Made by a program: the position numbers and the translations under genes
Part shown: piece by piece, positions 45,602 to 54,943 of the stretch
Layout of the letters: every line of letters starts with the position of its first letter
Numbering within the stretch: the first letter of the stretch is position 1
Notes under the pieces: generated by a model
Told to the model about the DNA's origin: nothing
What the model saw: only the letters and a program-made list of their open reading frames with translations
Database searches by the model: none
Assembly: GCF_013415305.1 (NCBI RefSeq)
Contig: NZ_JACBXU010000003.1
Location: 1 to 64,000, forward strand
DNA length: 64,000 nucleotides
Source of the DNA: Pantoea sp. WMus005
GTDB taxonomy: Bacteria; Pseudomonadota; Gammaproteobacteria; Enterobacterales; Enterobacteriaceae
Reading direction: 5' to 3'

Positions 45602-47539
45602 TTAACCAGCGTTTGTGCGGAACACGCTAACCGCGTCCCTCAGATTAGCGGCTCGACTTGCAAGTTCATCAGCAGACGATGCTGACTCTTCAACGAGCAC
45701 GGCATTCTGCTGTGTGACCTGATCCATCTGAGTAACGGCAATATTTATCTGCGATACGCCTGCACTCTGCTCTTCTGAAGAAGATGAAATCTCTCTCACC
45801 AGCTGTGCTGTCTGTTCAATCGCATCCATACTCTCCTTCACTTTTTCACCTGCATCCCGGGCCATCGAAATGCCCTGCTCAGCATTCTCCACAGACTGTT
45901 CGATCAGTCCTTTAATTTCTTTCGCCGCGCCAGCCGAGCGCTGTGCCAGCGATCTGACTTCCGCCGCAACAACCGCAAAGCCCTTACCGTGCTCACCGGC
46001 CCGGGCAGCTTCAACAGCCGCGTTTAACGCGAGAATATTCGTCTGAAACGCAATCCCATCAATGACAGAAATGATTTCCTTAATCTGCCCTGCACTGCTG
46101 CTGATTTTCTCCATGGAACCCAGCACTGATTCCATTGCCTGACCGCCACGCAATGCCGCGCTGGTAGCCGAGCTGGCCATTTCTGCAGCATGGCGGGTGT
46201 TTTCAGCATTGTTGCCGATGATCGAAGAGAGTTGTTCCATACTGGCGGCTGTTTCAGCCAGCGATGCAGCCTGTTCTTCCGTCCTCGCAGAAAGATCGCC
46301 GTTACCGCGGGCAATCTCCTCAGATGAGGTGGCAATGGTGACAGCATTACTTTTAATGTTTTCTACCGTCACCGTCAGGCGCTGACTCATCTGCAGTAAT
46401 GCCTTAAGCAGACCGGCTGTTTCATTGCGTCCTGTCACGGAAAAAGATGCGGTCAGATCGCCTTCTGCCACTTCAAGCGCAAGCTTGGACGCGGCACCGA
46501 TAGGTCGTGTTACAGAACGGATAATAATCAATGCGAAAACGACAGAAAGCAGGACCATAAAGAGAAGAACGCTCAGCAAACCATACTGTGCATGCCGGTG
46601 GTCCGTAATCTGCTGGTTCAGCATGTCATTCAGTTCATTACCGCCCGCAATCGCGTAGGTGCTGAATCTGTTAATCGCGCTGGTAAAAAGTGCGGCATAG
46701 TCCTGAGGACTCTGATTCGTCATACTGCGGCTAATAAATAACTCACCTGCAGTTTTCAGGGCATTTTGGGCTTCCTGTACGGCCCCGTCGGCATCGGCAC
46801 TGAATTTCTGCTTCAGCCCTGTATCAGACGAAAAAAGCTTCTCTGAGTCCTGAGCAAACATATCCAGATTATAGGCACCCGTGCTGATTAATGATTCCAT
46901 ACGGACAGAGTCAGCCTCACTAACGGCTTCTTTCCTGGCAAGCAGTGAAGTCCCGAACGCACGAATTTTACCCAGACTTTCGGTAAGCTCAGGCAATGAT
47001 GAGAAATTGCTGGTAATCAGGCGGTACGTACTGATATCTGAATCAAGCGACAGACCGTAAAAATCCAGCACGTCGCGGTTTGTGTTAAGAAGTTTGCGGA
47101 TGAGTTGCGCATGTGCGTCAAGGCTGGCCGTTTGATCCAGTTTCGAAGCATCAATGTCCTGCTGCAGCGCGTCCCACTGTGCACGCACCCCATTAATTTT
47201 ATCGATTAAACCCGCACTGCCTTCTGTCTGCGCCATCTCTTTCTTGATGACATCGGTGATAGTAACAATGTCATCTCTAACACTTAGACGCGATGAGGTG
47301 GCAGGATTTTTTTGCGCAATAGCGAGGGCTGTTTCAGCGCGATGGCGCTGTATCAGATTCAACAGGGCAAGGATTTTGTTTTCAGCAGGCACTCCTGTTA
47401 CTTCTTTCTGCTTGTCCTGAATATATTTATTACCTTCTGACACAAAAAGCACGGTAGGAACTGAAAAAAGAACAAGGCAAAACAAGCCCAGAATTGCAAA
47501 CTTAGCGGTAAGATTAATATTGTTAAGAATATTACTCAT
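45602..47539 (-). CDS. Methyl-accepting chemotaxis protein
   Basis: 645 residues. Transmembrane helices at about 13-32 and 318-340 enclose a roughly 280-residue, mostly helical periplasmic sensor. HAMP (about 340-395) and the signalling domain follow, with the invariant hairpin tip [44 protein letters not shown] (quoted in parts: [11 protein letters not shown] and GKGFAVVA). No CheR/CheB-binding pentapeptide is at the C-terminus (ends RTNAG), so it probably depends on other receptors for adaptation. The ligand is unknown. AGGATG precedes the ATG, and a FliA-type promoter lies 70-96 bases upstream, tying it to flagellar gene control. Confidence 0.92.
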   Translation of the reverse strand: MSNILNNINLTAKFAILGLFCLVLFSVPTVLFVSEGNKYIQDKQKEVTGVPAENKILALLNLIQRHRAETALAIAQKNPATSSRLSVRDDIVTITDVIKKEMAQTEGSAGLIDKINGVRAQWDALQQDIDASKLDQTASLDAHAQLIRKLLNTNRDVLDFYGLSLDSDISTYRLITSNFSSLPELTESLGKIRAFGTSLLARKEAVSEADSVRMESLISTGAYNLDMFAQDSEKLFSSDTGLKQKFSADADGAVQEAQNALKTAGELFISRSMTNQSPQDYAALFTSAINRFSTYAIAGGNELNDMLNQQITDHRHAQYGLLSVLLFMVLLSVVFALIIIRSVTRPIGAASKLALEVAEGDLTASFSVTGRNETAGLLKALLQMSQRLTVTVENIKSNAVTIATSSEEIARGNGDLSARTEEQAASLAETAASMEQLSSIIGNNAENTRHAAEMASSATSAALRGGQAMESVLGSMEKISSSAGQIKEIISVIDGIAFQTNILALNAAVEAARAGEHGKGFAVVAAEVRSLAQRSAGAAKEIKGLIEQSVENAEQGISMARDAGEKVKESMDAIEQTAQLVREISSSSEEQSAGVSQINIAVTQMDQVTQQNAVLVEESASSADELASRAANLRDAVSVFRTNAG

Positions 47540-47608
47540 TTTTACATCCTGCTGAATTAATTATTATAAGAACAAAAATAATGCAGATTGAAAGCATCTT
47601 AATCATCA

Positions 47609-47635
47609 TTATCGGTTAACTGTTCATTAACTTTA
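47609..47635 (-). promoter_or_regulatory. FliA (sigma28) promoter of the chemoreceptor gene
   Basis: On the minus strand TAAAGTTA, 11 bases, then ACCGATAA. Against the consensus TAAAGTTT-N11-GCCGATAA this is 14 of 16 matches with exact spacing. Confidence 0.85.
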
Positions 47636-47793
47636 TAGCAGGCGTAAGAAAGGGAATGTTTAGGTTGAATTGCAACAAGGTCTAACCTGTCACCCAGTAA
47701 TTAGCCCATGTTGATGTTATTAATTACCTCATAAGAGGTAGGAAAGATTGTTAATATCAATTTCTCTCTTAACGAGTTTTATACATGATTCAT

Positions 47794-47817
47794 GTCCGCT
47801 TTGTGCCAGAAGCGGAC
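47794..47817 (+). repeat. Intergenic hairpin repeat, type B (single, perfect)
   Basis: Arms GTCCGCTT and AAGCGGAC with loop TGTGCCAG, 46 bases from the end of the NAD(P)H oxidoreductase gene. The rest of 47540-47863 holds the FliA promoter and nothing else recognised. Confidence 0.85.
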
Positions 47818-47863
47818 GTTGCTATCCGATCATTACCTGATAACTTTAAACCGGTTTTCGCTA

Positions 47864-48658
47864 TTATTTCAGGTTGCGCGTATATGTACGGGCAGCAGCA
47901 TCATGTGTCTGGCCTGCAGAAGAATTCCACTGAAAGCCGGTCTTCGCCTCGATTCCCGGACGCAGCCGCTGCTCATCGGTGTAATCTTCCCGGGAGTGAA
48001 AAAACAACGGCGTTTCCTGCTCAATATGACGCAGCCGGGTGGCCCACTGCTCCAGATATGCTTCTCTGTTTTCCTGCGATGTATTATCCGCCATCCATGC
48101 CATAAAAGGCAGCAGAACGTCGAAACCGGCGTAATGAAAAATGCCGTTATGGACCGGCCAGAAGATATGGTTGATATCGCCGTCCACGCCATCAGGTTCG
48201 TAAAGCGAAGAAGCGGTGCCCGTTGTGGCGCAAATCATGGCGCGTTTGCCCCTGAAGATGCCTGAATCATATTTTCGTCCGCTCTTATAGGCGAAGCCAC
48301 GGGTAAACGTGCGGTCAACCCACCCCTTCATGATGGCGGGCATGCCAAACCACCACACCGGGAACTGGAAAATCATCAGATCGCACCACTGCATTTTTTC
48401 CTGCTCAGCGCGCACGTCGGGCGTGGCGCCGGTTGTGGCTTCCATCAGCTCCTGCTCTTTCGGGGCGTTAAAGAAGCCGGGATCGACGCGTTCACCGGGA
48501 ATGTCATCTGCATCAAGCTGGCTTTTCCAGCCCATACGGTACAGGTCGCTGACCTGCACATCGTGTCCGGCCGCGTTCAGGGTGTTTACGGCGGCGTCTT
48601 TAAGCGCGCCGTTAAACGATTGCGGTTCCGGGTGGGCAAAAACGATAAGAACTTTCAT
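47864..48658 (-). CDS. NAD(P)H dehydrogenase (quinone)-like flavodoxin-fold oxidoreductase
   Basis: 264 residues of the NQO1/KefF/MdaB family. The N-terminus VLIVFAHPEPQSFNGAL binds the FMN/FAD phosphate. The signature QFPVWWFGMPAIMKGWVDRTFTRGFAY and CATTGTASSLY follow. Such enzymes reduce quinones or nitro/azo compounds by two electrons. Its ATG overlaps the stop of the upstream EamA gene by four bases, so the two are coupled; an AraC-type regulator is divergent. Confidence 0.85.
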   Translation of the reverse strand: MKVLIVFAHPEPQSFNGALKDAAVNTLNAAGHDVQVSDLYRMGWKSQLDADDIPGERVDPGFFNAPKEQELMEATTGATPDVRAEQEKMQWCDLMIFQFPVWWFGMPAIMKGWVDRTFTRGFAYKSGRKYDSGIFRGKRAMICATTGTASSLYEPDGVDGDINHIFWPVHNGIFHYAGFDVLLPFMAWMADNTSQENREAYLEQWATRLRHIEQETPLFFHSREDYTDEQRLRPGIEAKTGFQWNSSAGQTHDAAARTYTRNLK

Positions 48659-49611
48659 GGATTTCTCCCTGTTGACTGACGATGGGCCTCAGCAGGCCGT
48701 CCGAATTTCGTGATAAACCACGGCCAGCCGCTGACAATGACTATGCCGCTCAGAATCAGTAATGTGCCCCAGATGAAGCCCGGCTGAGGCTGCTCGTTGA
48801 GAAACAGCATACCCGCCAGGACGCCGAAAACGGGCGTCATAAACGACAGTACGCCGAGCTGTGAGGCCAGATAAGTTTTCATCAGGCTGAACCAGGTCAG
48901 ATAGCTGGCAAACCCCACGATAAAAATCTGGAAAAGCAGGCTCAGACTCCCGTTAACGCCCGGTCTGAAATGAAGCTGACCGCTGAACAGTGCGTAAAGC
49001 AGTAGTAAAATCCCGGCGCCGGTCAGCTGATAAAAGAGGGTATGTGATGCCGGAGCCTGACTCAGTGCAGTACAGCGCACCACGACAGTAGTGGCTCCCC
49101 AGGCCAGGCCAGCCAGCAGGCCCATCGCGTCACCGGTAAGCATCTTAACCACGTCACCGCTGCCGCTGTTGCCTGACAGAAACGCCACCGCAATGCCGGA
49201 AAACGCGACAAAAATACCTGCCCACTGCGCCGGTACGAGCCGCTCATCCGGATGAAACAGCTGCAGACCGACAGCGGCAAAGGCGGGGGCAGTGTAGAGA
49301 AACACGGCCATATGAGATGCGGAGGTAAAACGTAACCCTTCAGCAACAAACAGAAATTCCAGAGCAAACAGTAGCCCCACCACACATCCGGCCATCAGAT
49401 ATGGGCGGGACTGACGCAGTGATTCTTTTCTGCAGGTCATTACGACCAGCACAAGCAGAGCGGCAATCCCTGAACGGAGGGCAACCTGCAGTACAGGTGA
49501 TATCTCATCCGCCACGCCTTTAATGGCAACCTGCTGTACACCCCATATGATGCACAGCATTGTCATTATTCCGCCTGCACGCAGGTCCGCATTTTTTCGC
49601 TTTAAAGTCAC
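48655..49611 (-). CDS. EamA/DMT-family transporter
   Basis: 318 residues with ten hydrophobic helices in two EamA repeats (about 14-140 and 160-300). CIIWGVQQVAIKG in helix 1, ASHMAVFLYTAPAFAAVGL and FASYLTWFSLMKTYLAS, then SFMTPVFGVLAGMLFLNEQ are typical of the drug/metabolite exporter branch. The substrate is unknown. First gene of a two-gene unit with the oxidoreductase, divergent from the AraC gene. Confidence 0.85.
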   Translation of the reverse strand: MTLKRKNADLRAGGIMTMLCIIWGVQQVAIKGVADEISPVLQVALRSGIAALLVLVVMTCRKESLRQSRPYLMAGCVVGLLFALEFLFVAEGLRFTSASHMAVFLYTAPAFAAVGLQLFHPDERLVPAQWAGIFVAFSGIAVAFLSGNSGSGDVVKMLTGDAMGLLAGLAWGATTVVVRCTALSQAPASHTLFYQLTGAGILLLLYALFSGQLHFRPGVNGSLSLLFQIFIVGFASYLTWFSLMKTYLASQLGVLSFMTPVFGVLAGMLFLNEQPQPGFIWGTLLILSGIVIVSGWPWFITKFGRPAEAHRQSTGRNP

Positions 49612-49704
49612 GTCTCTCTCCTGAAAATTTCAGTATGGCAGTGACGCGGATAAGGCATATAGTTTGAAAAGGACATTTTATAGCGTAAAACAGCAGGGGA
49701 ATAT

Positions 49705-50514
49705 ATGAGTCTCACGGCATCTGTAATGCGTAACAAAAAGCTTATTGCGCCACCCTTCACGCGGGAGTTGCCGGGCCCGGCGTGGTTCCGGGTCGCTGAC
49801 ATGCCCGCCGGGGCTACTTATCCGGTGCATTCACATCCGTGGGGGGAGTTTGTCTATTCCTTCAGCGGAGTCATGGAGGTCAGGCTGGAAACCGATCACC
49901 TTACTGCGCCGGCCCACTATGGGATATGGCTGCCTCCGGGGGTTGTACATGAAGGGCTGAACCGCTATTCGGCTACCCACTGTTCACTTTATCTGATGCC
50001 TGAACTTTGCCAGGGCATGCCCGAAGCGCCCTGTGCTCTGGAGGTGAATTCACTGACCATTGCCATACTTGAGCACCTTCGTATGCATCCTCTCGCCTTG
50101 CCCCTTTCACAGCAAAATCACCGTCTCCTTGATGTGCTCCGGGACCAGCTGAGAACCGCAACGCGTTACAAAAATTTTCTACCCTATTCTGATGACCCGC
50201 TGCTTACGGTTATTCTGGAAAGACTCGAAAAAAATCCTGCGGATAATATACCTCTGGCAAAGCTGGCCTCCTTATCGGGCACGACAATAAGGACGCTGAA
50301 CCGAAAATGTCAGGAAGCGCTCGGTATGCCGCTGAACGAGTGGCGTCAGCGAATGCGCGTGGTTAAGGCCATACACTTACTGGAAAAGGGCGGAAAAGTG
50401 GAGAACGTGGCCTTCGAAGTGGGTTATAGCAGCGCGTCATCGTTTATTGCCATGTTTCAGCGGCAGACCGGAATAACACCTGGTCAGGCGAGCAGCGCGC
50501 AGCCTCTCTTTTGA
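49705..50514 (+). CDS. AraC-family transcriptional regulator with cupin sensor domain
   Basis: 269 residues. The N-terminal cupin has VHSHPWGEFVYSFSG and GIWLPPGVVHEGLN; the C-terminal double helix-turn-helix covers about 165-265 (IPLAKLASLSGTTIRTLNRK and VENVAFEVGYSSASSFIAMFQRQ). This cupin-AraC type commonly activates an adjacent EamA exporter or oxidoreductase in response to a toxic compound, which suits the divergent EamA-oxidoreductase unit 93 bases away. Confidence 0.87.
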   Translation: MSLTASVMRNKKLIAPPFTRELPGPAWFRVADMPAGATYPVHSHPWGEFVYSFSGVMEVRLETDHLTAPAHYGIWLPPGVVHEGLNRYSATHCSLYLMPELCQGMPEAPCALEVNSLTIAILEHLRMHPLALPLSQQNHRLLDVLRDQLRTATRYKNFLPYSDDPLLTVILERLEKNPADNIPLAKLASLSGTTIRTLNRKCQEALGMPLNEWRQRMRVVKAIHLLEKGGKVENVAFEVGYSSASSFIAMFQRQTGITPGQASSAQPLF

Positions 50515-50590
50515 ATGCGTCATTATCGTCTACGCGAAGTCAGCCAATCCTGATTCCGATATTTCGCTGCCATTTCCGTTGCGGCAGAAC

Positions 50591-50653
50591 GTCCGATTTT
50601 CGCTCTAAGCAGACCTGCTACCGGTCTCGGTCCGCTTAGTGCCAGAAGCGGAC
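50591..50653 (+). repeat. Composite A-B hairpin repeat unit 4
   Basis: Type A at 50591-50614 (arms GTCCG and CAGAC, loop with TTTTCGCTC), a 15-base spacer, then type B at 50630-50653 with arms GTCCGCTT and AAGCGGAC and loop AGTGCCAG. Last copy in the window. The remaining gene-free DNA of 50515-50854 holds nothing else recognised. Confidence 0.82.
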
Positions 50654-50854
50654 GTTACTAATATCATGGTGTATTTATCAACGGGGAGCAGGTCAGCTCC
50701 AAATGGACATAGCACCGCAGAAACGCGTAAAGGGCGGCTGCGATGTTGCGGCTAAGTAGACTTTTGTTAAATGCTGTACCTCACATACAGAATCAGTGCA
50801 TGCTTCATGTCAAAACTTCACAGGCAGTGAAACTTATAAACAAGGAATTTACAC

Positions 50855-51754
50855 GTGATTGACTTTACTCGCTTTGTCGAGCGCTATGAACAGCTCAACT
50901 CCCTGCTACGGCCTCCTGAAAATATCGTCGAAAAGCAACTTAATGAGTTGTATATCAAGGCATATAAACCAAAAACGACTGTAGATGAGGTTCTTATCGT
51001 GTACCACGGTGGTGGGTTTAACTCTGACGCGGGGTACGAAATATTTGCTCGACAGTTAAGTTACACTCTGCCCGTCTGTGTTTGTCTTCTAGATATCCGT
51101 GGGCACGGTCGTTCGGCTGGGATCCGGGGAGATGCTTCAAGCCCTGATCAAATCTGGCGGAATGTTGATGCCGTCATTGATTATGTACGAGCCTGTTTCA
51201 TTGATGCCCGGATTCACTTGCCTGGGCACTCCAGTGGCGGCGGCATGCTGATAAATTACTTAACTAAACACTCTTTATCGCGGGTTGTTGAAAGCCTGAT
51301 CCTGCTTGCCCCTGCATTAGGCCCTTTTTCACCATCAAATCTGAACCGCGATTTTTCCATTCCCTTTGCATCAGTTAACCACTGGCCCTTCATAATCAAT
51401 GCAGTAAGTGCGGGGTTTCTTTGTGGGCGTCGTAAGGGAGTAAAGCTTCATTTCCCCTGTGAGATAATCAATTCGAGGCCTGACTTTGTTCAGGTATATA
51501 GCGTAAATATGGCTAATGCCCTCACCCCCCGCAATCCTGAAAAGCAACTTAGAGAGATCTCTAGTCCAGTAAAAATCATGCTTGCTGAGCATGATGAACT
51601 GTTTGATGTAAGCCGAATGGATGAGTTTTTCAGGAGCTGCACCAATCCAAATATAAGCTGTCAGGTTGTGGAAAATAGTACGCATCTCGATTGTATTTTT
51701 GAGATAACGGATAGTATAAGGGAACACTTCACTGACCTGGCTTCAAAAATGTGA
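50855..51754 (+). CDS. Alpha/beta hydrolase (monoacylglycerol-lipase/lysophospholipase-like)
   Basis: 299 residues from a GTG preceded by AAGGA. The oxyanion-hole region VYHGGGFNSDAGYEIFARQL, the LDIRGHGRSAG segment, the nucleophile GHSSGG (about residue 128), the acid in LAEHDELFDVS and the catalytic His in NSTHLDCIF are in the right order. No signal peptide, so cytosolic. AT-rich codon use compared with malT next to it suggests transfer. Substrate unknown. It lies just beyond the last A-B repeat. Confidence 0.75.
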   Translation: MIDFTRFVERYEQLNSLLRPPENIVEKQLNELYIKAYKPKTTVDEVLIVYHGGGFNSDAGYEIFARQLSYTLPVCVCLLDIRGHGRSAGIRGDASSPDQIWRNVDAVIDYVRACFIDARIHLPGHSSGGGMLINYLTKHSLSRVVESLILLAPALGPFSPSNLNRDFSIPFASVNHWPFIINAVSAGFLCGRRKGVKLHFPCEIINSRPDFVQVYSVNMANALTPRNPEKQLREISSPVKIMLAEHDELFDVSRMDEFFRSCTNPNISCQVVENSTHLDCIFEITDSIREHFTDLASKM

Positions 51755-51958
51755 TGCCTGAAAAAGAGTGTTTCGCTCGCGGTCGGGGTTGGGTTGTCTG
51801 TCGGGTGATGCAACCATCATGACTCACTGCGATAAAGTCCCGACATCAGGCTAATCAGAGCGCGTGATTCGCAGTAGAGTAACTGCCCCGCGTCCCATTT
51901 ATACAGACCACCTGTTTCGGCGGTGAGCGGCTAAAGCCGCCCTATGAGATACCGGCCC

Positions 51959-54661
51959 TCAGACATAGCCCATCATTTTTAACAGCGACTGCACCTGATT
52001 CATCGCTTCGCTGCGATGGGTGACACCCAGCTTCTGATAGAGATTGCGGATGTGGGTTTTGATGGTAGTCGACGCTACTGCCAGCTCACCGGCGATTTGA
52101 TCGTTGCTGTAGCCGGAATAGATCAGCCCCAGCACCTGCCATTCACGCTGCGTCAGCGGGCTGGTTCTAATCAGTTCCGGCACGTCAGGATGGTTGAGTA
52201 ACCGGCTGACAAAACCTTCATCGAAATGGGCGAATTTGTGACGGTGATATTTGTTGATCTCCAGCAGGATGCGGCGGGCGCGATGGCTGTCCAGCTCATT
52301 CAGGGTATTTAACTGAATCAGCTGACGCAGTTGCTGCGCCATCATCTCGCCTTCGATCACAAAATGGCTGATAAAGCCGGTGCTGCGCGCCAGTTTCAGC
52401 GCGTCAATCAGCACGCGCTGCGCCTCCGCTTTGCGGTTGGTCTGCCAGTAGATCTGATTCAGCAGCAGCAGGTTACGGTTTAAGTCGCTCATCAGACGCA
52501 GGGCGCGGGCATTTTCATTCAGCTCCTCCAGCACCACTTCCGCCTGGCTGACATCACCCAGCAGGATCTGCGCGCGGGCGATATTCCGCCACTGCCCCTG
52601 CAGAAAATGGTTGTTGGCGAAGGCGGGCTTGGGTGTCTGTCGCATCCAGTCGCGGGCGTTCTGACTGTCGCCGGTCATCTGCCAGTAGATCACCCGGACT
52701 TTATCGGCATTAGCGATCCAGTCGCTGTGCCAGTTGCCATTATTCAGCAGATTTTCCAGCCGGTTCAGATAGCTGCGGGCGTTATCAATGTTGCCGCGCG
52801 CGAGGGAGCACTGCACCAGCAGCCCCAGACACTGAATCTGCTGTTGCGGCTGGTAACCGTTCAGCACGTTGATCCCTTCGCGGGCCGCCTGCTCCGCTTC
52901 TTCCAGTCGGCCCCAGGCCCATAGCAGCTGAGCGCGAATGCGCAGCAGAAACTCATGCAGCGGGAACTGTGCCAGATGCTGCTCTTCTACCAGTACAAAG
53001 GCGCGGCTCTGGATCTCATAGGCGGCCTGCAAAAAGCCCTGCGCAAACAGAATCTCGCTCTGCTGAATCATGCTCCAGAGCGCGTAGTGCCACACTTCAT
53101 CACGACGGGCCATCTGTTCAGTCTGCCGCATCAGCTTGAGTGAATCGTCCAGCTCGCCTTTGCAGTGCATCACTTCGCCATGTACGGAGGTCGCCACAAT
53201 GCGGCTGTAGTGACGGCTGGCTGGCAGCGTATCGAGCGCCACTTTCGCCAGCCGCTCCGCTTCATCAGTATTGCCATCGTTGATCGCCACCTGAGCACGC
53301 AACGCATTAAATTCACCGCGAAGGGCCGCATCGATCTCGCAGCGGCTGGCCTGCTCAAAGCGGGCCAGCAGACTGTCCACTTCAGAGAAACGATGCTGAG
53401 TCTGCATCAGCCACGCCTGCAGCAGCACCAGCATCGGGTTCTCCAGCATCATCTCCCACGGCAGCGCTTTCAGGGAATTCTCCAGCAGCGGCAGCTCACT
53501 CTGATTAAACAGCGTCCAGGCATGCTTCAGCAGCACGTCCCGCAGCATGGATGCATCACCGGAGGCGAGTGCATGATGAATCGCCTCGCCAGGAAAACCC
53601 TGCGCCATCCAGCTCTCGGCCGCAGCCCGATGCAGCACAGGCAGCTCCACCGCCAGTTCCCATTGACAGCGCTGGCGCAGGAAGTTACCAAACAGTGGGT
53701 GGTAGCTGAACCAGCAGCCGGAGTCGTCCATGCGCTGCAGAAATAGCCCCTGCCGCTCGATCTCTTCCAGCCGCATCTGACCGTTCTCTTCACGGGTCAC
53801 GCAGGCAATCAGCTCATCGTTCATTGAACGCAGCAGCGCGGTTTTCAGTAAGAAGTGGCGGGTGGGCAGATCGACATTATCCAGCACCTCTTCCACCAGA
53901 TAGTCGGCAAGATGGCTGGCATTAATGCCGGAGAGACGCCGGGCGGAATGCTGAGCCGAACTGGCACCCTGTCGCGCCGACAGCACGATCAGTTGCAGTG
54001 CTGTCGCCCAGCCCGCAACATCATCACAGAGTCGGCTGCTCTCGTCGCTTTCCAGCGGTGCCGCCAGCCGGCAGTCAAAAAACTGCTGGGCCTCCTGATG
54101 GGTAAAAGCGAGCTGCTGGCTGCCCAGCTCTATCAGTTGCTCACGCACCCGCAGGTTAGCGATACCGAGCTGCGGCAGATTACGTGACATCAGAATCAGC
54201 GTCAGATTTTCAGGCTGATGGCGCAGGAAAAAGCGCATCGCGTCGTGAATCGCCGGATTGGTGATCAGATGGTAATCATCAACAATCAGCCACAGCGGCT
54301 GCTGCCACTCCACCAGCTCAATAAAGAGCTGAGAAAACAGCGCATTGAGATTCACATATTGCCGCTTCTGCGCCAGCAGTTCACTGCGGGGACAGCCGCC
54401 GTGAGTGGCCTGTTGCAGTGCCGCAATCAGGTAATCGGCAAAGCGCTCTGGCTGATTATCGCCCTCATCTAAAGAAACCCAGCCCAGATCGCTTTTGCTC
54501 GCCGCCCACTGCGACACCAAAGTGGTTTTACCGTAGCCCGCAGGACTGGTGACCAGCACCAGCCGATAGTTACCGGCAGCGGTGAGCTTTTGGAGCAATC
54601 TTTCACGGATGACGGTGCCCTGAAGACGGACCGGGCGACTGAGTTTGGCGGGTATTAGCAT
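51959..54661 (-). CDS. malT: MalT, ATP-dependent transcriptional activator of the maltose regulon
   Basis: 900 residues from the ATG at 54661 ([13 protein letters not shown], as in E. coli; 901 there). It is a STAND-class regulator: nucleotide-binding Walker [16 protein letters not shown] near 39-53, Walker [11 protein letters not shown], the helical superhelix of TPR-like repeats that binds maltotriose, and a LuxR-type helix-turn-helix in the last 65 residues ([35 protein letters not shown], quoted only to identify it: [14 protein letters not shown] and [16 protein letters not shown]). With ATP and maltotriose it binds MalT boxes before malPQ and between malK and malE, all within this window. 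It is divergent from malP. Confidence 0.97.
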   Translation of the reverse strand: MLIPAKLSRPVRLQGTVIRERLLQKLTAAGNYRLVLVTSPAGYGKTTLVSQWAASKSDLGWVSLDEGDNQPERFADYLIAALQQATHGGCPRSELLAQKRQYVNLNALFSQLFIELVEWQQPLWLIVDDYHLITNPAIHDAMRFFLRHQPENLTLILMSRNLPQLGIANLRVREQLIELGSQQLAFTHQEAQQFFDCRLAAPLESDESSRLCDDVAGWATALQLIVLSARQGASSAQHSARRLSGINASHLADYLVEEVLDNVDLPTRHFLLKTALLRSMNDELIACVTREENGQMRLEEIERQGLFLQRMDDSGCWFSYHPLFGNFLRQRCQWELAVELPVLHRAAAESWMAQGFPGEAIHHALASGDASMLRDVLLKHAWTLFNQSELPLLENSLKALPWEMMLENPMLVLLQAWLMQTQHRFSEVDSLLARFEQASRCEIDAALRGEFNALRAQVAINDGNTDEAERLAKVALDTLPASRHYSRIVATSVHGEVMHCKGELDDSLKLMRQTEQMARRDEVWHYALWSMIQQSEILFAQGFLQAAYEIQSRAFVLVEEQHLAQFPLHEFLLRIRAQLLWAWGRLEEAEQAAREGINVLNGYQPQQQIQCLGLLVQCSLARGNIDNARSYLNRLENLLNNGNWHSDWIANADKVRVIYWQMTGDSQNARDWMRQTPKPAFANNHFLQGQWRNIARAQILLGDVSQAEVVLEELNENARALRLMSDLNRNLLLLNQIYWQTNRKAEAQRVLIDALKLARSTGFISHFVIEGEMMAQQLRQLIQLNTLNELDSHRARRILLEINKYHRHKFAHFDEGFVSRLLNHPDVPELIRTSPLTQREWQVLGLIYSGYSNDQIAGELAVASTTIKTHIRNLYQKLGVTHRSEAMNQVQSLLKMMGYV

Positions 54662-54820
54662 GGGCGCGCGTTTCTCCATTCGTCGAGCGCATCATTATTT
54701 TACGCTTCGTAATTATTCCTTACACAGGTTCAGCATTTCGTCTGATGAATGCAAGCAAACCCATTAACTAAACTTTACAAAAGCGTGCGCTATCACACTC
54801 CTTCGCCGATTTAGGAATTG

Positions 54821-54877
54821 CCTCATCCTCTCCACCCTCCCTATCCTCCTGCGCTAATTCTTTTCGGGAGGATGAGC
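54821..54877. promoter_or_regulatory. MalT boxes in the malT-malPQ divergent region
   Basis: GAGGATGAGG on the minus strand at 54830-54821 (9 of 10 against GGGGAKGAGG) and GAGGATGAGC on the plus strand at 54868-54877 (8 of 10). They lie 67-124 bases before malP. A half site TATCACAC near 54791 could belong to a CRP site but is weak. Confidence 0.7.
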
Positions 54878-54943
54878 GTAAGTTTCCTCACGGGCAGACT
54901 GTCGTCACATTGACCCATTTTCTGTTTTTACAGGACATCAACC

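Noticed and set aside
54782..54797. CRP site between malT and malP
   Set aside because: Only one half (TCACA) is recognisable; the other half does not match.
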